Below, piece after piece: positions 34,771 through 44,638 of a stretch of 54,707 nt of DNA (position 1 is the first letter of the stretch; each line of letters starts with the position of its first letter). This stretch comes from Clavulina sp. PMI_390. Its lineage: Eukaryota; Basidiomycota; Agaricomycetes; Cantharellales; Hydnaceae. The notes beneath the pieces were generated by a model. The model was not told where the DNA came from. It did no database searches and saw only the letters and a list, made by a program, of their open reading frames with translations. Position numbers and translations under genes: made by a program. The stretch is taken from contig WIDE01000013.1 in NCBI GenBank assembly GCA_015039315.1, positions 1 to 54,707 on the forward strand, written 5' to 3'.

Positions 34771-37105
34771 TCACAAGTCGAGCGATACAACGGGCGACGT
34801 GAGCTTGATGCCACCCATCCTTCCTCTCGTATTCCCAGAACCACTCCCGACCCCAGTTCTGGTGCTGCCATTACTGTTGCTGGCTCCGTGGTGGAGGCCC
34901 AGGGCGAGGAGAGACTTGACCCAGCCTCCAACAGCAGCGGCAGCTCCAGTCGCATCGGGAACAGTCGGTCCGACGGTGTTAGTATTGGTGGCGCGAACTG
35001 GTGCATCAGACGATGAGGGCGATGAATGGAGATCCTGGTGGTGAGGCTTTTGGTGGATATGCGATGATTTGCTGAGAATTGCAGTTGACGAAGGAGCTTT
35101 AGGAACGTCCAACTTTTGCTTGGCTCTGGCTCTCGAACTCAGTGGTTGGGAAGGAGAAGACGACGACGAAGCGGTCACAGCAGAGCGGGAGCGCGAATGC
35201 GAATGTGAGGAAGAATCTGCCGTTACAGCCACAGACGGCATATATCCTCCCTCTCGCGCGCCTCCCAACTGAGCGGCCTTCAGGTTCCGCTCGTACATGA
35301 GCTCACGATCAAATAGGACCTCAGTAACAGATCGTGGTACGACGGAACTCGTACCCGAAGCGCCCACACTGGCTGGAAGAGCAGTGCTAGTAGTAGTAGC
35401 GCCCGCATGAGAGCGCATGGCTGGTCTCGAGGAGCTGGGCGCCACATCGCGAATGATCGTCGCATCTCTCTCAGTATCTCTCGTAATGATCTCCATTTTC
35501 GAATTGCGCGGGAGACGAGAGTCCGTCGTCGCCGAAGTTATTGAAGGCGTAATTAGGGAAGAGGAGGTAGCACTCGTCGTCGTGGGATAGCCATTCAGTG
35601 TATTAGCGAGGAATGAGCGCGCGGCATCTTCTTCGACCTCCTTGAGCGCGGCTTTGCGATAACTTGATGAAGATGATGGTGATGGGGTCTTGGCATCTGG
35701 AACGGCGGTGGGGCTTCGGGACATCGCCACAGCTGTGGCAGTGGATAGAGTGGTTGGACTAGGGGTAGATTTCACGTGCTGAGTGATGGGGTAAGTGGAT
35801 GAAGAAGTAGCACTCGTGAACGAGATAGGGTGCTAAGAACAAGAGAAGAAAATACAGAGGGTGAAGAGGGGTCAGTACCGATCATAAGAATATAACATCA
35901 CATTCGACCGAGAGAGAATGGTGCATGACACGGACCTGGACAATCTCAGCGACAGCTTCACCTACCCGGCCTCCCTTCACGTCCTTTCCTTTCCCTTTTA
36001 CCGTCCGCTTCGTCGCTTCACCAGCCATGGTGGTTGTGGGCAACCACCTCGTCACTGTTTTCGAAGTCGGGTTCGGCTCCTCAAAGCATCCCCACATCCT
36101 CCTCAACGTTCTCCTCCTCAGCCGCTCCATCCTCCTCGCCTTTCGCAGTGCCTCGCGGACCCTGGATGAGATCCGCGTGCGCTGGAGACACGTCCAATTC
36201 ACCTGATCGAAGGTGTAGTGCGCGACGAGGCGATCAGTCGCAGTCTGCGTCTGGGGAGGGGCGTGCAGTAGATGAGGGTCGGAGGAATGAGGAGAGCCAT
36301 GCGCACGAAGGGCTTGAGTTGGGTTTTTGGGAGGGACGGATAAGAGTGGGCGGCGACGGGTACGAGCATGCTTTGGGGTTGGTAACGACCAGTGCACGGT
36401 TTTTTGTGGTACCCTATGAGCAAGAATGTGCGGATGTTTGCGTAGGTCTGCTTCGTTGAACGCAGAGGCCTCGATGTTGAGGCAAATCTGCGAGTTTGAG
36501 GCTGGAGTGGGAGGAGGAGCTCGGATAGAAGCTGTCGAAGAGACAGAAGATGGAGGAGTGGAGAACGATGATCGCGAGGAGGAGGTGAAGGGCGAGATCG
36601 AGAGGGCCGTGGTAGGAGTAGAAGCGACGGACGCAGTAAGAGACAGAGAATGGGGAGGAGACGCTGGGATATTTAAGTGCTGCACCTCCATGGAGGACTG
36701 AGGCTCTGCAACGCGATCGAATCCCCGAGACCTCGGCCTTGCCCTCTTGGGAGCAAAGTGGACGCAAATTTTGGGACATCTCGCCCTACCCACATCGAAC
36801 CAGCTGGGGTCATAGACACACACGATGCCCTCGCCCTCGCTAATCCAGAAGTCACTGCCGTCATCCCATTGCCCAAGAAGCGGCGCTGGATACGGCATGG
36901 GCGATCCTTGACTTGAGAGAGACTCGGCATCCGAATCTGCATCATCGTCCGCTGTGTCCAACTCACCCCGTCGGTGCGCGAGGCGCTGCCATTCACATTC
37001 GTGAGCGTGGGGGATCGACACTTCTTCGACTGCTTCGATCGAGTTCATTTGAAATTGTAGTAGTTGACTGCCGTTATGCGTCGCAGGGGGTTCTCGTTTC
37101 TGCAT
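34771..37105 (-). CDS. Unrecognised Ser-rich protein, two exons
   Basis: Two long open frames join in phase 0 into about 733 residues: exon 1 35966-37105 (GTAGGT donor) and exon 2 34771-35832 (TTAG acceptor), with an intron of 133 nt. An alternative GTCCGT donor at 35935 gives 10 more residues and is also in phase. The N-terminal part has an acidic stretch followed by a W/F/Y-containing region (QWDDGSDFWISEGEG), then Ser/Pro-rich sequence and a strongly basic helix-like run (VREALRKARRMERLRRR), a possible nuclear or DNA/RNA-contact element. The C-terminal part is Ser/Thr-rich and disordered. I recognise no domain. It could be two genes, but the matching splice phase favours one. Confidence 0.55.
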
Positions 37106-38512
37106 GATGGTCCGAGAGCGTCGTAGAGAGCGTTCCAGTACCAGTGAGAAGGGGAGAGTGCAGCACAGACAGCACTGGAGGGGATTTATCGTGCCGTCAT
37201 ATCAGAGTATCGGGGATCAATGGACGGTGAGGGCTTATGGCGAGTGGGCGGATTCGAGCCTTGGCTACCGTGCTCCACTCACCTCATACGAAGCATACAT
37301 GCGCCTATACACGGCCCCGGCGATCTGGCAGCTCGCTCATAGCTGTGCTGCCCACCGATCGCAGTGGCAGCGAATCACGAACAAAGCAGTATTCGCTCAT
37401 ACAACGCGCTGAGGTCCCGGGGTCCCAGGTGAGTCACGAGCATAGATAAGGAGTGTCAATTGTGATCGGAACTGTCGGAAATAACCCAATTATGGACGGT
37501 TATCGCGATAGAAGCCAGGTCGGGCTCAAAACTCAGGCCGCAGACAGTGCGGAACATCCGACCCATTGACGTATTAACCGAGACTTATCATGGAAAAGAT
37601 AATGAGCATGCTTGCTTGGAGACTTTTATCAGGCCTTTTTCTCCTTTTGAACGGGTGAAAGCTTCGCCCTGAGCCCGAAACCTCGCTAAAAGAGTAGGCA
37701 ATTACGTAGAGACTTCTCTAAAAAAGTAGGATATTTCGGTAGCATGAGACAGATATCTTCTAAAGACCATTAGTGGCGTGCCGAAATGTGGAAGTTTCTC
37801 GTTTAGTGCCATAAGGTGTGGCGAAGTCTGGAGAAGTATGGAGGAGAGGGCTTGGTACAAACCTCCAACAACAAGTCATGCAGGCTGCGGAGAGAACTGT
37901 TTCACTGAATGAGCGAGCACTCTTCCAGGGCAAGCATCAGTCACCTGTCATGCTATCTAGCGCTCCAACTACTTGTTGTCAAATTATGAAACCAAAGGCA
38001 CTGTGGGCCCTCGGCAAGTACAAAGGAGTCTGAGGGCTTTTGAGCAAATATAGGGCTCAGCTTTTATGAATCTTCACCAACAAATAAACTAGTTCGAGGC
38101 ACTAATTGGCGTCATATGCCGAAACTGGAACCAGTGATTACGCCTGAGAGCCTCGGCCTGAACTCACGTCATTATTGCCAGAACATCTTGCAAATCAGAT
38201 GATCGTGTCTGTGGGCTGAACCTGAAGTTGAAGCTCCCAGGCTTTCATAATCACTTTATATAATCGTGTTCTAGGCAACCAATCGTCTTCCGATGTGTTA
38301 ATGATCGGGCCGGGAGGGGGTTGAATGACACAAAGCTGTCCACTCGTTCGTCTTGAGTACATCCGAGCTGGCTGATCTCTGAAGGTGTTGGGGACTAAGT
38401 GAAAGCCAACGCGCAGTAGAAGGTGGTGTTGCGATTATTGTAATTGCATTGATACAGTGGGTGTGGAGTTGTGGATGTACATGGATACGGCAGTCAGAGC
38501 AAGTGCCATAAG
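37106..38512. other. Intergenic, no gene seen
   Basis: These 1.4 kb are mostly AT-richer sequence. A diverged direct repeat is visible around 37680-37735 (CTAAAAGAGTAGG and CTAAAAAAGTAGG). Short frames on both strands lack splice structure or recognisable motifs. The left end is the upstream region of the preceding minus-strand gene. Confidence 0.5.
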
Positions 38513-39210
38513 TTACCAGAGGTTGGATGATGGGGGCTGGTTTCTGCCGGCCTTCTTGGCGTCCTTCTGAAGCTTGGTAATCTGCTTCTTCCAGCTGTGA
38601 CGAGGAAATAGAGGACGGCATGTGAGTTAGAAAAATGTGACCAATAAGGAAAGACCTCAAGAATAGAACACCAACCCAAAGCAGTTGCTGCAAGCTGTGC
38701 AGTTCCAGAGAACAAAAGGAAATAATCGGAAAAGTAAGATGAAAGACGTTCAGTCAGCAGGGTCCATCGCGGGCGGAGGAGGTAGGAAGAGGTGCGAGCG
38801 GGGAATAACGGGAGAGAAGTACTAACTTGCGGAACTGTGCTTCTTGCAGTGGTAGACACCATCCTTGTTCTGGAGGTCAGACGGGACGACCAAAGCGTCC
38901 CGGTCGATCGTATCAAAGCTGTATATCATGTTCCAGACAGAAGGGGCATGTGGAGTGGACGGGGTCGGGCAATGACGAGGGACCGATCACACGATGTGAG
39001 CAGATGATAGATATGATAAGGAGTCTGAGAACGTACCCATAGAACGAATCGTTCTCCTCGCGCCCGTCGAACTGGCATTTCTCGCACTGTATGGGCAGTC
39101 GTCATGAGGTGAGTTGGGGTTGGGAAACATGCCCGACGGGGGGTACATACGATTTCGATAAGGTGTTCCTTGCAGAACATACCATCGTTGATCTCAACGG
39201 TTGCGGCCAT
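38513..39210 (-). CDS. Small protein with four zinc-ligand pairs (100 aa), unrecognised
   Basis: Five exons (39151-39210, 39037-39086, 38827-38918, 38676-38694, 38513-38594) join in phase to exactly 100 residues. Four paired ligands are spaced as C13-x2-H16, C21-x2-C24, C61-x2-H64 and C69-x2-C72. This is enough for two zinc sites in a LIM- or treble-clef-like cross-brace. A Lys-rich C-terminal tail (WKKQITKLQKDAKKAGR) follows. Exon 4 is only 19 nt and supplies the last Cys pair. An in-frame ATG at 39222 would add four residues. The regular exon phases and motif argue for a real, expressed gene. I cannot name a family; a protein- or nucleic-acid-binding adaptor is a guess. Confidence 0.75.
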
Positions 39211-39806
39211 GGTGAGAGGCACTCAAACGAAACGGGTTGGATGGAAGGTGGGAGGGTTGGAGCGGTCACACGAGCACGAGCGGGACGACGACGACAACCA
39301 GTGAGTTGGTGGAGGTCTAGTGGAGGGGAGGAACAGGAGAGATATGATGTGCGCAGCCTTATATAGGGGCGCTTGAGAGCTTTGAGTGGAGTCCAGCTGA
39401 CCTCTCTGCAAAGAGTCCACGGACTGCATTGTCATTCGCCACACTCAACTCAATGGGGGATCGAATGGAAATGCGGGGTAACTTGCCATTCAATTATGCG
39501 GCGCTTATTTGGACTCGTCAATTATGTCATTTTCGACCGCAGACGACCCTCTACCATTGTAGAGCAGACCTCTATGCATCTAAGTCTGTGAAGACAGTAG
39601 AGACTTCTTTCGAGCAGCTGCTCGACCCCGAACACTAGGAACACCTTGAGCAACCCCACCGCCACTTCCCCAGCCCATCGCAGTAGGCCTAAACTCTGCC
39701 GGAGTTGGAGCGCCCTCGGAAGACATTCCAGGTCCTTTGAGGCGAAATATAGGGTCGGCGTGCTCTCTATTGGCACCATTTCGTATACAGGAAATCAGTC
39801 TATAGG
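39211..39806. other. Upstream region of the small zinc protein and 3' flank of TRM44
   Basis: These 596 bp lie between two minus-strand genes. A short palindrome (GAGCAGCTGCTC) occurs at about 39614-39625. I see no convincing gene. Confidence 0.5.
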
Positions 39807-42321
39807 TCAGACGCTGCGGGTAGGGCGAACTGACTTTGGCCGACCATCTTGTTTTATGGCTTCTTGACCGCTAGTTTCTGACAGCGCATCACCCTCGTGC
39901 CCATCTGCGTCTCCTGACCCAGTATGAACAAGCCCAGCATTCCCCTCCGGCGTGCGCGATTTGAACATCCCTCGTTTCCTCACGTCCCCGATAATCTGCG
40001 CCATCCTCCACCGCAGAGCTATCCGGGCCTTCTCGTCTTCCGGAATGTATCTCCTCTTACGTCCTTTCGATGTTAAAGACCGGTTAAACACGGGGATGAG
40101 CCTCACCAGTACAACATAAGGTGGAGACTACTAAATCGACGCACCAATGAGGGCACGATTCCTTGTGCTGGGTATCCGAAGCGCCTCACTCTCGATTGTA
40201 AAACCACACTGCCTTGATAGTTGTGCGAGCCAGAGCACATAAGCTGAAAGTGATTTTCGTCAGGAACTCAGATCTAGACTTAGGAAAAGGGAAACAACTT
40301 GGCAGACTCACATCCATACAAACTCAGCGCCCCATCCGTTTCTCCATGCTTGAGCTTCTGCTCCAGCTCTTCCAGCTCCTTCTCCCCTTCCTCATCGCGG
40401 TCTTCGCTCACTTTCCCTTCAGCATGGGCTTTATCAACACCTAGGACCTCGTCTGACATCTCAGCGTTCCCTTTCCCCTTGCTCTTCATGGTTCCAGATC
40501 GCGCGATCTTTTTCATCTGGTAGCGTTGGTCGAACTCCCAGGCACAGCACGGAATGCTTAGGTATTCCGCGTCCGTGAGCGCTGCGAGCACTGGCACCCA
40601 GGGCTGGAGTTCATCAGCGTGATTACCAATGATGAACCGACCACTAGCGCGTCCATTCACGTTGGAGGACGAGGGGGCGGGAGGGAACATCTTGGTCAAT
40701 ATGCTGGCACTGTCGTGAGCGGTGACCCTCGGATAAATCCCAGAAGCGAGAGGCGGTAGGGATGCAGCGTCTGGAGCTGGCTCTATCGTATTCAATCCCA
40801 ACAGCTCGTTCAGCGCTTCTTCTGTTGGGTCGAACGCGTATAAATGCAGATTTTCTTGTGTTCTCGGTGGATAATGTGGCCATGATTTGCGAGCTCGTAG
40901 ATCAACCCCGAGACCCTCGTATCCACATTCGAGGAGGATGTGGACTAAGAGACCATTCCCACACCTGAGCGATAAATCGGAAAGCAATCAATAAGGGCGG
41001 ACGGATTCGGAGTTAGGCATATTGCCCAATCATACAACTTCAAGCCAACTGGACTATGAGCACTCACCCAAAGTCAAGGAACCCGCCGGGTGGCCGGCCC
41101 CATGTCGACCACAGAGGCTGGGAGCCTTCCTGTGTCACGCTCTCTGGGTCTAGACTGGGATGATCGATGGGCGGATATGTGTGTTTCCAGAGTAGCATGA
41201 GGAATGTCGCAATTGAGATGTCCTAATGCGCCCAGTGGAGCGGGGACAATTTAAGAACGGCCAGACGGATGGTGCGTGGTTCTATCCCTCACCTCGAAGA
41301 CGTGTTTTGACGCGTCCGTCGCCTCATGCCATGTGTCCGCAATATCTTTGAACTTGTCTCGCATCACCATGTAGAGATCTTGGTACTCTTCCTTGGGCAC
41401 TAATGTCTGTCAAGCAACAAGATTCACATCACTTCTACCACACTGAAAGAAAGGAGTATAACGAACATCATGCACGACGCGCTTCTTGTACCCGGTCATC
41501 TTGCCCCGCCCGTATCGATAGAGCGTCTCTAACAAAGCGAGACAGGTGCGGTAGAGTCGAGAGCTGGAATCACGGACGAGAGGCGCATCCCGTTCGTGAT
41601 CCACTAATACGACCTCGAGTCTAATGGTGCCTTGGAGGGTAGGGGTGAGAGTATTTGATGAAGAGGGGGCTGAATCGGGGGCCGAAGAATAGAAAGGAGA
41701 CGTTGGTGGTATGTAACGAAAGGCCAGATGCTTCACGGGTGGATGATACCATGGAAGGCTCAGGTCATCAGGGTCATCAAATCGCGGACTAAGCACGACG
41801 AGGGTTGGAAGAACCGTCGAGTCTTCACTAGCGTGTGGTGCTGCCCCACTGGAACTTTGTGCAACAAGAAATGTGCAGTCCTGATCCAGAGAAGGATCAC
41901 GATTCTTCTGGCGAGGCAGGAGTCGCCGGAGCAGATTTCTTGTGGGGACATATCCGGGGATGATTTTCACAGCAGTGGGCGCATTTAGCGGTGCCCCATC
42001 TGATAGGATGTCAGCACGTAAAATAAGAGAGGTATTCCGTTCCGGATGGAGAAGAATGTCTTCGAGTGCTTCATTGAACTAGGACCACGGAGACGACTGA
42101 TTTTATTATGGGTAGATTCCAAGGGAAAGAAGCATAGAGGTATCAGAGCGTACGTGTTGAGGTTGGAATGTGACAGGAGCCTCAAGAACTGGAACCCATC
42201 GCAGGCCAGAGGATGGCTCGCTGTCCAACACCAGAGACGATGATGATGACGATGACAATACACATGGCTGTGGGGCGAACTTAGCATCGCTTGATGCTTC
42301 GTTATCCATTGCGCTAGCCAT
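39807..42321 (-). CDS. TRM44: tRNA (uracil-O(2)-)-methyltransferase
   Basis: Seven exons (42154-42321, 41467-42078, 41293-41406, 41068-41222, 40312-40964, 40145-40243, 39807-40063) encode 685 residues. Family members make 2'-O-methyluridine at position 44 of tRNA-Ser. The SAM-binding motif LDFGCGNGLLVHIL (Gly350 region) spans an exon junction, which supports the model. It is followed by GVDLRARKSWPHYPP, IIGNHADELQPW, YLSIPCCAWEFD and LRIPSTRNRALIG, all typical of Trm44. Upstream, DLYMVMRDKFKDIADTWHEA also fits. A charged insert follows the CCAW block. The last exon (GRKRRYIP onward) uses a GAAAG acceptor. It is cytoplasmic by analogy with yeast. Confidence 0.93.
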
Positions 42322-42446
42322 CCCAGAATCAAGTTGGTGTCAATCACAAAGGATGGTGTCGGAAAATCCGATCGTCGGGTTGCTTGTTTGTTCGTGTTGA
42401 CCACGACCTTTGTGCCACCCAAGAGTTGCCCTTGACCATTTCCACT
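42322..42446. promoter_or_regulatory. Shared divergent promoter of TRM44 and TAF10
   Basis: The start codons of TRM44 (-) and TAF10 (+) are only 125 bp apart, so both promoters and leaders must overlap here. I could not assign specific factor sites. Confidence 0.6.
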
Positions 42447-43154
42447 ATGGCCACCCAGGAAACGCAAGCCACTGCGACCTCTTCGAGTACGCAGAATGTT
42501 GGTTCTCCTATGGATACTTCCGGGAGCACGCTCCCTGTCGCTGGACCATCAACTATAAACGGCCCCATGGACGAGGCAGCCAAGAAAGATAGAGCACTCG
42601 CAGACTTTATGCTTATGCTTGATGATTATGAGCCTTTGGTATGTATCAGAGTGCTCGCATCTAATTCTTTGCTCCGATCCATTGAAATGTCTTGTTGGCC
42701 AATAGATTCCCAATGAGGTAACCGATTACTATCTCCAACGTGTTGGGTTTGAGAGCGACGACGTCCGATTGTAAGTACTCCAATACGCTCTTCCCGTGCG
42801 AGGATGGTGGTTTGAGTAGCTGACGGTGACCTGTCCCTTGACAGAAAACGGCTACTGTCGCTAGCCGCCCAGAAATTCGTTTCTGATATTGCAGCAGAAG
42901 CCTTCCAGCATGCGCGTCTTCGTACGAACGCCACAACCGGTGGAAGAGCGAAGGGGGATAAAAACGCCCCTGGAGGGAACAGTGCTGTCGCCAAGGTTCG
43001 TCCAGCATACGTGGTCCTAGTCCTTGGTTTTCCTATATTAACCTTTGACTTCTGCTTGTAGGACAAGAGCAGAACAGTGCTGACGCTCGACGACCTTAGC
43101 TCTGCTCTGCAAGAGTATGGGCTGAGCTCGAAGAAGCCAGATTACTATCTGTGA
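42447..43154 (+). CDS. TAF10: TFIID/SAGA subunit TAF10
   Basis: Four exons (42447-42638, 42706-42770, 42845-42995, 43062-43154) encode 166 residues. A Ser/Thr-rich N-terminus leads into a histone fold beginning ADFMLMLDDYEPLIPNEVTD, then YYLQRVGFESDDVRLKRLLS, LAAQKFVSDIAAEAFQHARL and, after a Gly/Lys-rich loop, TVLTLDDLSSALQEYGL. These are the diagnostic TAF10 blocks, in order. The protein is a scaffold of the general transcription factor TFIID and of the SAGA coactivator, pairing with TAF3, TAF8 or SPT7-type partners. It is nuclear. The length is normal for fungal members. It lies head to head with TRM44. Confidence 0.95.
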
Positions 43155-43428
43155 TGACTCCAATCTTGCTACCACATCATTGTCAGACGCCCTCGGCCCT
43201 GTCCTGCCTATACCTTATATACCTGTATCATCCACCAATACACTCTTTGACTGCCGTTCGTTTTGTCACCCTCGTGGTTATGGAATTCTTTGCTTTTTCT
43301 ACTCCGTAGACACAGAGATCTTGCCAGGCCTGTGAGCGCTAAAGTGTGGTATACATAAGAGGTCCCGGAAAGGTCTAGTAATACAGCGAGGGGCGCCTAG
43401 GGTATACAGAGAGATGTAGTGCCCTTCA

Positions 43429-44276
43429 TCAAAAGGACAAATCGTCTTCTTCCTCCAGTTCTAATTGGGGAGGTACGCCACCCTGAACAGGCGCGCCACC
43501 ACCTCCCTGCCCAGGAGCGGGATCACCACCGGGTGGGACGCCTCCTTCCACTTCACCCTCTCCATCAGGTGGAACAGGCGGAGGCAAATCGCCTCCATTA
43601 TCCACCTGCGTCCCCGCATGGGCTGGATTATGCATCCCAGTCGCGCCACGACGTGCCCTCGCTGCCATTTCTGCTGCGACGGTCTTGGGATCGATAGGGA
43701 GCAACTCATCAAGCGCCATGTCGTGCCACCGGAGGAGCGATTGAGATTGGGCCTGGGCATTCATGTAGGAGTGTGTGGACATGATAGATATATGGGAGGA
43801 GTGTGGTTCGTACGAAAGTGACGCGTAAAGACGCGCGTCACCAGAGCCAAAGGGGTATGTGCCGAGAGCAGCAGGGTGATTCAGCTTAAGAGGGTTACCG
43901 TAGGGGTACGAAGTGTGCATTTGGGATGGAAGACCTGGGTGTAATGGGTTCCAGTTTGAGGACAGGTATGACAGTCAAAACGTGTATGCCACTCACAGTC
44001 AGCATCTTCAGGGTCAGGAGGTATATGCTCTTCTGGTATATCAAGGGCTGCATAGAGGCGTCAAATAGTGATAAGTAAAGTAGGTTTGTCCGATACGATC
44101 TAAGTAAAACACGCACCCTCCCCATCAGGTTCGAGTGGACCAAAGTCGATTTCCTGGTAGAATTCTAGCCCATCGAGACGCTCCCGAGGCATGTGGAGGT
44201 AGCAGTATGTCAAGTCCTATTTAGATGAGATATGAGTGCGTTGAAAAGTATCAGAAGTCTAACCACTCACTGTCAT
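43429..44276 (-). CDS. Unrecognised acidic/Pro-rich protein, 5' end uncertain
   Basis: Exons 44117-44216, 43997-44047 and 43429-43934 join in phase. The minimal start is an ATG in a 6-nt exon (44271-44276), giving 220 residues. The N-terminal part (DLTYCYLHMPRERLDGLEFY) is well structured in appearance, the middle contains SYPYGNPLKLNHPAALGTYP, and the tail is Gly/Pro-rich and ends in EEEDDLSF. I recognise no domain. Directly upstream (44271-44499) is another protein-like frame that would meet the next exon one phase out, so either the true start lies elsewhere or a frame change exists here. Confidence 0.55.
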
Positions 44277-44638
44277 GTTTCGTGAAGTGAAGCCACCAAG
44301 GGTTCGTGACTGTCACCCAGTGTTGCATCTTGGGTTGATCACAGATCTTTTTGTTTGTCAAATTCAGACTCGACATATCATAGACGCGGTCGAAGTATTG
44401 CTTCGATGCAACCGTGGCGATATGCTTTGAACCCAGCCCACAAAGTAAGATGATAGCAGACGAAATCCTCCGTAGGAGCAGTCTGCCTCGTGCTGGCTTC
44501 TACTATAGGTGACGCAAACTAATATGGTCTCAACCATGTTTCCATTGTAATTTTACAATTCGAAGAGTTTTGTACAAACTAATCTCGCAGTACGTGTGAA
44601 GGAATGTAGAGAAGCAGTCATGCCATGCCCCAATCCAG
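44277..44638. other. Spacer containing an exon-like frame out of phase
   Basis: On the minus strand, 44271-44499 is open for 76 codons after a TAG acceptor-like site. It contains KMQHWVTVTNPWWLHFTKHD, which looks coding, but it ends in phase 1 while the next exon needs phase 0. The rest (44500-44638) is the 3' flank of the large gene to the right. Confidence 0.4.

Noticed and set aside
39807..40106. A separate small gene at the TRM44 3' end
   Set aside because: The frame joins the upstream TRM44 exon in phase through a GTGCGT..GAAAG intron and continues the expected C-terminus.
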